Positions 33,163-41,834 of a DNA stretch of 64,000 nucleotides are shown here, one piece after another (within the stretch, counting starts at the first letter, position 1; the number at the start of each line of letters is the position of its first letter). The notes under the pieces were generated by a model. The model saw only the letters and a program-made list of their open reading frames with translations, was not told the DNA's origin and did not search any database. This DNA is from Eutreptiella sp. 'Long Island Sound 2002' (Eukaryota > Euglenozoa > Euglenophyceae > Eutreptiales > Eutreptiaceae), in assembly GCA_964036045.1 (NCBI GenBank), contig OZ038379.1:83993178-84057177 (forward strand). Direction: 5' to 3'. The position numbers and the translations under genes are program-made.

Positions 33163-34893
33163 CTAGCCCTCCCACCCCACCCTCGGGAGCATCAGGGCGT
33201 GGGGGGCCAGGCACTGCACCACGTCGGCTGCCAGCGCGACCACGTCGTCGCTGAGCTCCACCCCATGGTCTGCGGCCACCAGGAACTGGTGCCTGGGCTT
33301 GGAGTACAGGTGCTCCAGGGCGCCCCGCAACTCAGCTGGTGGGGGAGAGGCGTCTGCGCAGTCCCGCAGCCAGGGGAGTGCGCCCGGGAGATGCCGCCCT
33401 TCTCCTCCTGACCAGACGGCGGCCTTAAGGACCGGCAGGTCTCGCCAGACAGCCCTAGCGACCGGATCGCGCCAGGGCTGTGGCTTGTTTGCTCCCCACT
33501 GGAGGACAGCCACCACAACATGCGTGGTCAGGGGCTCTGCCGTGATGAGGTGCAACGCTGTCCCCCCGTCGGTCTCGATCACCGTGCCCCGTGCGGCAGT
33601 GAAGACGTTGCCATCGGTCCCACGGACAGCCACCCATCCCCACAAGACCGCCACGGTCTCCCAGCTGGGGTGGCTGGTTCTCCTGGGCAGGACCACCACC
33701 GGCGGGCACGGGCTGTTGGCGGCCCACACGCGCCATTCCACTCCCACCAGACGCTCGTGACCAGGGGGCCGGTACACCTGGGGCCACGCGTCTGGGAGCT
33801 GGCGATGGACAGCGGTCCACACATCAGCCCTGCCAGCCCGCGTGAACTGGAGTCCCTCCAGGATGTCCCCGTCCACAGGGCTGGGGAGGCGGGCAGTGCG
33901 AACCTCCAGCCCCTGGCCTAGGCGAAGCCCTGGCCCCTCTTGGTCTCCCAGCAGCGAGCCCTCCGGGTCTGTGGCCGCAAGACGAGCCGCCACCGTAGGG
34001 AGATGCAGATAGACAGTCCACGGCTGGACTGATACGGGCTCGCGCGGGAGGTCAGGGCAGGCCGCCACAGCACTGCCATCCCTCGCCCAGCTGTGCGCTC
34101 CGTCCCACCACTGCGCCCACGCACCCGGCGTTGCCGGCAACGACCACGACAGGTACGTCACGACCGCCCTAGCCTGCCACTCGCGAGGGTCCATGCCGGC
34201 AGGATGTGTGTGCCACGTGCACACCCACCCCAGATTGGCTTCCTGGACGGTGACCACGTCCCTCCACGGGACCACCGGGAACGGAGTGAGCAGGGCCGCC
34301 ATGCCACATGGCAACGCCACTGCCCACTCGGTTAGGCCCCCACTCTCCACCGCATACCCCACCGCTGGGAGCCCTCCTCCTTGCGCCTTTACCACCGCTT
34401 CCTGCGGCAACGTTCCGTGGCCCCGGCCGTGGCCCTGGCTGCGGTCCATGCTGAGGGCCCCCACACGGGCCATGGCCTGGAGGATCAGGAGTAATTCTTG
34501 GGGTACTCCCCGCGGCACCGGCGGCTGGGGGTGGGCGAACCGGCAGGCATCTGCCCGCATGCACCACCCCTTGGCCCGGTGCCTGCAGGTTTCCACCTCC
34601 CCCGTCTTCGGCCCAGCCCTGTCCGCCACTCGCAGCTCCCGAGGACCCACCTCACGCGCCTCCTTCGCCCCCACGATCTCCAGCTCCTCGTCCTGCTCCA
34701 CGGCGCTCTGTGCCTCTTCACCCTTGAACTCCGGGTCCTCGTCCCGCTCCATGGCGACTTGTGCCTCCTCACTCCTCCTGCTTTGGTCTTCCTCCTCCAG
34801 TGCCTCCGTCGTCGGCGGCGGGCCCGCTGCATCCGTGAACTTCGCCAGGGCCGCTGCCACAATGGCCTGCACGTCCACCTCCTCCCCGGCCAC
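33163..34893 (-). CDS. LINE ORF1 middle region with CCCH zinc finger, copy II
   Basis: 576 codons. An acidic stretch (residues 35-80) precedes a CCCH finger C-x7-C-x5-C-x3-H at residues 103-121 (CRHRAKGWCMRADACRFAH), the classic spacing of RNA-binding CCCH fingers. About 400 residues of Trp-rich, folded-looking sequence follow, including WVCTWHTHPAG at residues 223-233. Copy III continues through the positions of both bounding stops, so this was part of one long ORF1. No other domain is recognised with confidence. Confidence 0.75.
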   Translation of the reverse strand: MAGEEVDVQAIVAAALAKFTDAAGPPPTTEALEEEDQSRRSEEAQVAMERDEDPEFKGEEAQSAVEQDEELEIVGAKEAREVGPRELRVADRAGPKTGEVETCRHRAKGWCMRADACRFAHPQPPVPRGVPQELLLILQAMARVGALSMDRSQGHGRGHGTLPQEAVVKAQGGGLPAVGYAVESGGLTEWAVALPCGMAALLTPFPVVPWRDVVTVQEANLGWVCTWHTHPAGMDPREWQARAVVTYLSWSLPATPGAWAQWWDGAHSWARDGSAVAACPDLPREPVSVQPWTVYLHLPTVAARLAATDPEGSLLGDQEGPGLRLGQGLEVRTARLPSPVDGDILEGLQFTRAGRADVWTAVHRQLPDAWPQVYRPPGHERLVGVEWRVWAANSPCPPVVVLPRRTSHPSWETVAVLWGWVAVRGTDGNVFTAARGTVIETDGGTALHLITAEPLTTHVVVAVLQWGANKPQPWRDPVARAVWRDLPVLKAAVWSGGEGRHLPGALPWLRDCADASPPPAELRGALEHLYSKPRHQFLVAADHGVELSDDVVALAADVVQCLAPHALMLPRVGWEG

Positions 34894-34899
34894 CTCCGG

Positions 34900-37050
34900 C
34901 TAATCCTGCTGCTGCTCCTCCCCCGTGGGTTGCTCCTGCCCCACCTCGTCACCGTCACGGCCTGCCTCCTCGTCACCCCCCACCGGGACCGCGTCTTCGG
35001 ACCCCTGGGGGGCGGCGCTCTCGTCGAGGCGCGTGCTCACCAACACCAGCAGCTTGAGGTCACCGCCGCGGCTCTCAAGGCGGTAGCTGCTGGAGGTGGG
35101 GACGAGGACCGCCCCATCCCCGGTCAGAAGCAGGCGGTCCGCGCCGAACACAACCTCTGCACCCTGGGGGTGCACCGCCACGAGGAGCGCATGGGACCCC
35201 AGCGCCTGGGGTGTGAGGGGCCGCAGGGCCTGCTCGCGACGCCAAGCGTCAGCCCCACCTCGCCACAAGGCCACGTACAGGCCTTCGCCCCGCCGCACGT
35301 CCTCCAGCCCTGCCTCGTCCAGCAGGCGCCCCACGGACAGGCGCACCGACAGGGGGAGGCCTTCCTGGGGCTCGGCCGCCCGGACATCACCGGGGTGGTG
35401 ACCCAGGACCGCCGCGTCCCCCAGTTGGACACAGCGGACCTGGCCGTCGTCCGGGGACGCGGCCACCAGGGCCACCTCCCGGGCGGCCTGCCCTGGGCGC
35501 TGGAGCTGGTAGCGCTCCAAGGCGCTCGCCAGCATCCCTGCCTCCCGCTGCCCCGTGCCCATGAGGCGGTGCCTGTGGGCACCCTCGGCCGCATGGTACC
35601 TGGATTGCCGCCGCTCACAACTCCCCAGGGGAGGGGGCGGCACCGCAGTGGGCATGGGCCGCAGCGGCGCGTTCGCCGGGTCCACGTCCAGGCCGGCGTA
35701 GACGTCGGGCCCGGCGTCGTCCTCATACATGAGGGCCAGCGCCGACTCGCCGGGCCCGTACGCCTCCTCGTCCCCCTCGCCCTCCGCCTCTTGCTCTCCC
35801 TCCACCCCTTCTCCAGCCGCAACTATCGCCGGTGGCGTGTCCGGCCGCGGCGGGAAGGGCGCCAGAGGCCGCTCGTCAGCGCCTCCGCCCCTTGCCGCCT
35901 CCGCCGCGTCCAGCCGTGCCCGCAGGTTGGCGGGCAGCCGGGCCCAGCTGGTGCCCGCATGGAGGTCCATGCTGTACGCCAGCCCCGCCGGACACGGCTC
36001 ACCGGGTGCCACCTGGCGCCACTCCCGCCACTCCCACATCCAGTCCTCCACTCCTTCCCCCTTGGCACGCCTCCCACTGGGCTCCACAACCCCGCCGCCC
36101 TCCGCCGGTGTCCGCGCCTCCAGCACACCCCGCCCCGCGTCCTGTCCCCCCGAAGCAACCGCCTCCGACGGCTTCTCCTTGGCCCCTTCCGCCCTCGGGG
36201 CGACAGCCGCGAGCGCCTGCGCTATCAGCTCGCCGGCGTCAGCCCCTTCCGGCGCGGCTCCATCGCTCCCCGCGGCTGTCCGCCGGTACGCCTCCAGGGC
36301 CTTCGCGAGCAGCTCGCTAATGTCTCGCGGGCCGGCCACTGCCGCCTCCTGCGCTGCATCCCCCGCCTGTTCCCCCGCCTTAGGCCTCCCCATGGGGGCC
36401 GCGCCCTGCATCCCACGCGTCGGGGGCGGACCACCACCCGGCACCACCGGCTCAGGCCCCGTTGGCACCACGGGCGGGGCTCCGCGCGGCACGGCTGGGT
36501 CCGGCACCCGGACCATCCGCGGGGGTGACCCCGCCGCGGTAAGCCCCGGCTGTGGCACCGCCAGGGGTGGCGCAGCCGCAGGCGCCCCCATTCTCCTCGC
36601 CTCGCCTGGGGGCACGCCACGTGCCTCCCCTTGCGACACGCCCTGCTGCTGGGCGCCCCGCCCCGGCACCGGCACCGGTACCGGTACCGGCACCGGTACT
36701 GTGTGCTGAGGCGGCCGTGGGTGCTGCTGGGGCAGGGGATGCGGGTACTCCACATGCTGGTGCGGACGGTGATGGTGATGGTGATTGTGAAGGTGGATGG
36801 GGTGCTGTGGCATAGCCGCTAGGTGATGGTGATGGTGAAGGTGGACGGGGAGCTGTGGCACAGCCGCCGGGTGTACGTGTTGGTGTGGGAAGTGATGCTG
36901 CATCATGGGGAACCCGACGGGGTGATGAAGTAGGTGATGGAGATGGAGTTGGTGGTGGTGGTGAGCCCCAAAGGGCGGGATGGGCATGGGCCCGAGGCCT
37001 GGGGGCGGCGGCATTGGAAACGCACCCGGCGCCGCATCCCGCCGATCCCA
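34900..37050 (-). CDS. LINE ORF1 N-terminal half: His/Pro-rich linker and conserved region, copy II
   Basis: The open frame runs formally from 37293, but only from about 37050 down is it in the likely original frame. It starts with a long His-rich, Pro-rich tract (for example HHHHQLHLHHLLHH), a Val-Pro repeat, and helical motifs such as ELLAKALEAYRRTAAG and ELIAQALAAV. A region with Trp-rich WMWEWREWRQ and an acidic block follows, and then a beta-rich end that copy III shares (from 51076). Function unknown; the composition suits a flexible RNP-forming protein. The last codons EEQQQD are followed by a stop that copy III lacks. Confidence 0.65.
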   Translation of the reverse strand, partial: WDRRDAAPGAFPMPPPPGLGPMPIPPFGAHHHHQLHLHHLLHHPVGFPMMQHHFPHQHVHPAAVPQLPVHLHHHHHLAAMPQHPIHLHNHHHHHRPHQHVEYPHPLPQQHPRPPQHTVPVPVPVPVPVPGRGAQQQGVSQGEARGVPPGEARRMGAPAAAPPLAVPQPGLTAAGSPPRMVRVPDPAVPRGAPPVVPTGPEPVVPGGGPPPTRGMQGAAPMGRPKAGEQAGDAAQEAAVAGPRDISELLAKALEAYRRTAAGSDGAAPEGADAGELIAQALAAVAPRAEGAKEKPSEAVASGGQDAGRGVLEARTPAEGGGVVEPSGRRAKGEGVEDWMWEWREWRQVAPGEPCPAGLAYSMDLHAGTSWARLPANLRARLDAAEAARGGGADERPLAPFPPRPDTPPAIVAAGEGVEGEQEAEGEGDEEAYGPGESALALMYEDDAGPDVYAGLDVDPANAPLRPMPTAVPPPPLGSCERRQSRYHAAEGAHRHRLMGTGQREAGMLASALERYQLQRPGQAAREVALVAASPDDGQVRCVQLGDAAVLGHHPGDVRAAEPQEGLPLSVRLSVGRLLDEAGLEDVRRGEGLYVALWRGGADAWRREQALRPLTPQALGSHALLVAVHPQGAEVVFGADRLLLTGDGAVLVPTSSSYRLESRGGDLKLLVLVSTRLDESAAPQGSEDAVPVGGDEEAGRDGDEVGQEQPTGEEQQQD

Positions 37051-37402
37051 CTGGGGGCCGCCCGCGCTGCGCGTCCTCGAGCTGCCCGAGATCTTGTAGA
37101 CATCGGAGTAGTCGGTTGAGCAGGTGCACCCCGAACGGCACCGTGCCCGCTGCGAACCGCGCCTGAACGTCAGGCGCGTTGTACGGGTGGGGATCGCGGG
37201 CCAACATCTGCCGCAAGCAAACGTCGACGAAGTGGTCCCATCCGTTGTCCCTGGCCGGAGGGTCCGCGTCCACGCGCGCCTAGAACGCCGCATACGTGTG
37301 CGGCCCGTATCTGATGAGATCAGACACTGTGTCTACCAGGCGCCGGGCACGTCGCCGGAAGGCTGGCAACTCCGCGGGATTGGTGGGGACAGATAGCGAC
37401 AT
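37000..37402 (-). pseudogene. LINE ORF1 N-terminus, copy II
   Basis: The best start is ATG at 37402-37400 (MSLSVPTNPAELPAFRRRAR). After 40 codons a TAG lies at 37280-37282. The frame then continues as a well-formed helical domain (WDHFVDVCLRQMLARD, then LLNRLLRCLQDLGQLEDAQR) until about 37050, where a frameshift moves the coding to the frame used downstream. No other copy in the window covers this part, so the start is inferred only from this sequence. Confidence 0.55.
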
Positions 37403-40400
37403 TTGGCTAACGAAGGCTGTGTGAGCTATGGACATGGGAGAACGGGTGGACTCTGTGGCCCGTCCCGCCCGCTGCTGGCTTAACGATGCACGACACTTCG
37501 CACGACACAGTTGCCCACCCCTCTTGCGCGCCCCCCCCCCCCTTCCCTTCCGTGTTCCTTTAACCCCCGGTTGTGCCCCCTAGGTGTGCCCCTTGGTCCG
37601 ACCCGGTAGTTGGTGGGCTTGTTGCCAGGCAGGGTTGGGGGGGGGGGGGTGCCCGACGCTGGCTCTGGTCCCTCCCTCCGGGAGTTTCCCCACGGGGGGG
37701 CCGATGCATGCACTCCCCGTCACGGTGTAACTCTGTTGTACGGGCCGTCCATTTGTACCCGCTCCGTACAAATGGACCTGCGTCGTAACCAGGTACGTCG
37801 GCCCTTCCCCACACCGGGGTCGGGTACACTGTGGGTCTCTGGGGAGTCCTTGCGGGATAGGCGCGTCTCTTGCCGACCCCGATGGACGGTGTGCCCTACC
37901 CGCAGCCCCTCACAGGACACGAAGAGCAGTACGTGCCGTGGGGAGTGCTCTTGGTCAGGCCCATTGGCCACCCCCCCAGGCCGGTGCCACCTCGGGCCGC
38001 TGGCCAACGGTCCCGGGCGTAACCCACCTTATTGCCTGCGCTCAGGTGGGGCCGATACGGACACCGGGGGGGCCCCCAAACCCCTGAGGTCGGGTACCTC
38101 ACCAGCGTCGTTTGCGGGCTCTTGTCACCCCGGCCCCCCCCCGTTCGCTGCGGCGTTGGTCCCTGCCTCCCAGCTTCCTTCCCCAGGGGCGTCCTCCTTT
38201 CCCGCGCCCCTTGCCGTGCTTCCTGGCTCCCGCCATGTCCCGTCTGCCCCTGCTGTCTGTTCCTGCTCTGGCGTGTTGGTGTCCTTTGTTTTTTTTTTTT
38301 TTTTACCGCTCGCCTCTCGTCTCTCCCCCCGGCGTTTCGGTCTGTCCTCTGCCCCCCCCCCCCATGTCCCCTCGCTGTCTCCTCGCCGTCCTCGCCCCTT
38401 TCTTGGGTTGGTGGAGGAGAAGGGGGTGGGGGGGGGGGGCGTCCTTGCTGTCCGTCCTCTGGCGTAAGCACGTCGCAAGCACGGTGCAGGCACGAGGCGC
38501 GGCAGTTCTCCCTCTGCAGGGGGGGGGGGGGGCTTACCGTGTGGCTCCCGTCGTCACCCTACCTTTCCTGCGGTTGCACCCCCGGTGGTCCCCCCGTTGG
38601 GGCTTGCACGGCGCGTGCTTCCTTTGGGCACGGTCGTGTGGTTCGTCCCGCACCCTCTTTCTGCTGCCTCCCCACCCTGCCGCGGTGTCCTCGGGGGGGG
38701 GTCCGCATTCCGCTACCGTCATCCCCCTTGTCGCCCTTGTCGTCTTCCCTTTGTAGCACGCATGTCGCAGGCATGACGCAAGCACGACGCAAGCACAGGG
38801 CGTGGCTGCAGCGGTGGGGGGGGGTTTTTCCCCTTGGGGCCCCGATATCTCCGTGGTCGGGTACTTCACCAGCGTCCCATGCGGGCCCATGTCACCCCGG
38901 CCTCCCCCTGTTCGCCGCGGTTTTGGTCCCCGTCTTCTCGCTTTCTTCCTCTGGCGCGTTGGTATGCTTTGTTCGTGGTTGGTTTTTTTTTTCTCCACCG
39001 CTTGCCGCCCGTCTCTTCCTCTGGCACGTCGGTCTGTCCTGCGCCCCCCCCCCATGTGCCCTCGCCACCTCCTCGCTGTCCTCGCCCCTTTCCTTGGTGG
39101 GTGGGGGAGAAGGGGGTGGGGGGTGGGGGGCGCCCTCGCTGTCCGTCCTCTGGCGTAAGCACGTCGCAAGCACGGCGCACGCACGAGGTGCGGCACTTGT
39201 CCCTCTGCAGGGGAGGGGGGTATGCCGCGTGGCTCCGGTCGTCGCCCTTCCCACCCTGCGTTCGCTCCCCCGGTGCCCCCCCCGCTGGGGCTTGCACGGC
39301 GCGTGCTTCCTTCGGGCACGGTCGTGTGGCCCCTCCCGCACCCTCTCTCCACTACCTCCCCACCTTGCCGCTTTGTCCTCGGGAGGGGGGTCGCTGTCCG
39401 CCCCTCTCTTCCTTCATCCCCCACCCTTGGGGGGGCGGAGGTGTGTGGGGGGGGGGGGGGGCTTGTCGTCTTCCCTTCGTTGCACGCATGTCGCAGGCAC
39501 GACGCAAGCACGGCGCAGGCACGAGGCGCGGCACCCGTCCCTCTGCAAGGGGGGGGGGGATGCCTTGTGGCTCCTGTCGTCGCCCTTTCTACCCTGCGCT
39601 CGCACCCCCGGTGGTTCCCCCGCCGGGGCTTGCACGGCGCGTGCCCTCTTCGGGCACGGTCGTGTGGTCCGTCCCGCACCCTCTTACCGCTGCCTCCCTA
39701 CCCTGCCGCGTTGTCCTCGGGGGGGGGGTCGCTTTTCGCCCCCCCCCTACCCGCATTGCCCGCCCTCGGGGGGGCGGGGGTGGGTGGGGGGGGGAGGGGC
39801 GCCCATGTCGTCTCCCCTACGTTGCACGCATGTCGCAGGCACGACGCAGGCACGACATAAGCACGGGGTGAGGCACTTGGCTGCTGCGGGGGGGGGGGGG
39901 TTCCCTTTGGGCCTTCCACCCTTCTCCATGGTATAGGCCCCGCACCCCAGGATCACCAGCCGCTGTTGCTCCTTGGCGGTAGTCGCCACGTCTCCGCATG
40001 GTGCTCAGTGTCCCGTGCCTGCTCCCTCCTGTGCTCATACTTACTGGAGGAGGTACGTACCCGGGTGGAAACGGATAATGAGGAAGTGCGGGCAGCAGGG
40101 AGGACTTACCGTACGCCTCGAAGGCTTCTTGCGCCATCCGCCGCCCTGGTCGAGGGGAGGGCCCTTGTTTCGGCACCCAACAGCCCGGGGGGGGGCGACT
40201 GCCCATCCTCTCCCTGGTGCCCGTGTATCCTTTTCCGAGCGGCCTGATACCGGTGCCGTGGTATCAGTCCGCTGGAAGTGGCGGCTACAAAGCGGCCGAG
40301 CGCTCTCGTCCCCCGGGCCTCTGCCACCACCGAGCGCGATGGAGGCCCCTGAGGTCCTATGGCAGAGGCGCGGGGAGACGGGCGGGGGATTCATTTGTGG

Positions 40401-40430
40401 CATCCCCTGGTCACCTAGTTAATCAGATCA
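37403..40430. repeat. G/C-homopolymer-rich tandem blocks, possible LINE 5' region
   Basis: No supported gene lies here. The sequence upstream of the ORF1 start of copy II contains at least two block types. One begins cgggtac(c/t)tcaccagcgtc at 38091 and 38858. Another, of about 340 bp, is marked by acggcgcaggcacgaggcg-like sequence near 38481, 39172, 39510 and 39859. Each carries runs of 9-15 G or C. Long frames cross it in several phases, but they change at each homopolymer and are not conserved between blocks. Repeated 5' monomers with promoter function are known in some LINEs; assigning these blocks to the LINE is inference. Confidence 0.6.
37747..37777. other. Perfect 12-bp hairpin
   Basis: gtccatttgtac at 37747-37758 is followed by ccgctcc and then the exact inverse gtacaaatggac at 37766-37777. 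It stands out from the surrounding GC-rich sequence. Its role is unknown. Confidence 0.85.
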
Positions 40431-41834
40431 GCACAATCGCTGCCGCAGGGGGCCCAGTGGATGGCGCCGCTGGTGCCCGTCCCCTCTGCGTCACACTTAC
40501 TGCAACAGGCGCAGGGGGTCCAGTGGATGGCGCCACTGGCGCGTGTCCCCTCTGCGCCACAGGTTGGGTCACCGCATGGGAGTCCCTACGGATTGCGCCG
40601 CAGGTGCCCGTCCCCCCGTGCCACTTCCTGCCTCCGGCTCCAGGCTTGGTTGACGTGACATGACACACGCATGAATGAGGTCAGAGTCGGTTTCTGCACG
40701 GCGCACGGCGCACGGCACAACGCATGGCAACTATCCCCTACCCTGCCCCCTCTGCTCCCTCCCTCGCCCTCTGTGCTCGCCCGGCGCTGAGCATGCCCCT
40801 GTCTCCCTCGTCGCGCCCTCTCTCTGCTCCGGCTGTCCTGCCTGCGCTTACCTCCTTTGTGTCCTACCTCTTTCGCCCTGCCCGTGCCCCCTTCCCTCGT
40901 CCCTGCCGGCCCTCGTTGCATGACACTACGCAGGCACACAGCACACTGCACCTTTGGGGGCGGGCTGCCTTGTGGCAGCACGCCGCGGCACCCCGCCTTG
41001 CCCATTGCCCCCGCACGCTGCGGGCGGCTCGCTCGTTTGTGGGGTACCATGTTACCCCCTTCTCTGCCCCGCGTTCTCGGTCCCTCTGCCCTCCGGCTAG
41101 CGCGTGCACAGTGCGGAGCAATTCGCGAGGCAGCGCTCCCTCTCTGGCCCTCTCTTTGCCCCGGCCCCCTGGCCCTGTCTTGCCCCCTGTTTGCTCGCCC
41201 TCTCTCGCCTTGCCCTGCCCCTCGTCCCTGGTTGCAGGGTCTCCGGCCTCCTTCCTCTCTCCCCCCCCCCTCTTTTCTCCCGCCTCCTCTTCCTTACCCC
41301 CGCCCCCCGGCCAGCGCTAGCACGGTGTGGAGCAATTCGCGAGGCAACCCTCCCTCCCTGCTGCCCCCCTCTGCTCCCGCTCCCTGGCCCAGCCGTGCCC
41401 CTCGTGTGTTCGTTCTCTCTCGTCCTCCCTTGCTCCCCTTCCCAGGCCCCTGGGTCCCTGGCCCTCTGTCTCCTTGTCCCCGTCCTCGCTTTACCCTCCC
41501 TGCATACACATCGCGGAGCAATACGCGAGGCACCTCTCCCACTCCCTCTTCACCTTGCCGCCCCCTGGCGCCCTGGTCCCTAGGCTTGTGGCACGCATGT
41601 CGCGGGGCACCCGCCTGCGGCCTTTCTCCCTCTACACCCGCCCCGCCTCCCCCTCCCTCCCCTGCCCTTTTACCTCTCTACCCCATGCAGGACACTACGC
41701 AGGACACTGTGTAGGCAAGTCGCACGCATGTCGCAGGCACGCACCTGGCCCTCGTTCCATGACGCTACGCAGGACACTGCACCTTTGGGGGCGGACCGCT
41801 TTGTGGCAGCGCGCCGCAGCGCTCCGCCTTGTGC
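40431..41834. repeat. Diverged tandem repeat block left of satellite
   Basis: A unit of roughly 0.8 kb begins near 40920 (cactacgcagg, then actgcacctttgggggcgg) and restarts at 41758. Inside it, gcggagcaattcgcgaggca recurs near 41116, 41330 and 41514. A 66-bp duplication around cagtggatggcgcc lies at 40455 and 40521. The second 0.8-kb unit is interrupted at 41834 and resumes at 48678. No gene is supported; open frames are pyrimidine-rich low complexity. Confidence 0.7.

Larger units (their letters stand above)
21797..37402 (-). mobile_element. LINE copy II, near full length
   Basis: The most complete copy, in the same orientation as copy I. Minus-strand order is: ORF1 start at 37402, His/Pro-rich linker, CCCH finger, Ulp1-like peptidase, C2H2-like motif, UGA at 30608-30606, endonuclease, RT, RNase H, CCHC knuckle, C-terminal cysteine cluster, 2.1-kb 3' UTR and the (TATGAC)3 tail on (TA)n. 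It spans 15.6 kb, of which 228 bp are a later insertion plus its target duplication. It is inactivated by an early stop (37280), other in-frame stops (near 34900, 33163, 32017, 29475, 27205 and 26080) and frameshifts (about 37050, 28751 and 25130). Where it breaks, copies I or III are usually open, so these are secondary lesions. Confidence 0.92.

Noticed and set aside
34498-36528. A 676-codon plus-strand open frame
   Set aside because: It is antisense to LINE ORF1 of copy II, whose minus-strand protein is conserved in copy III; GC-rich DNA leaves the antisense open.
38032-39936. A 634-codon plus-strand open frame
   Set aside because: It crosses several G/C homopolymers and tandem blocks, switches composition at each, and is not conserved between repeat blocks.
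39960-40520. Splice-donor-like gtaagt motifs on the minus strand
   Set aside because: Single matches without matching acceptors or adjacent coding sequence are expected by chance.
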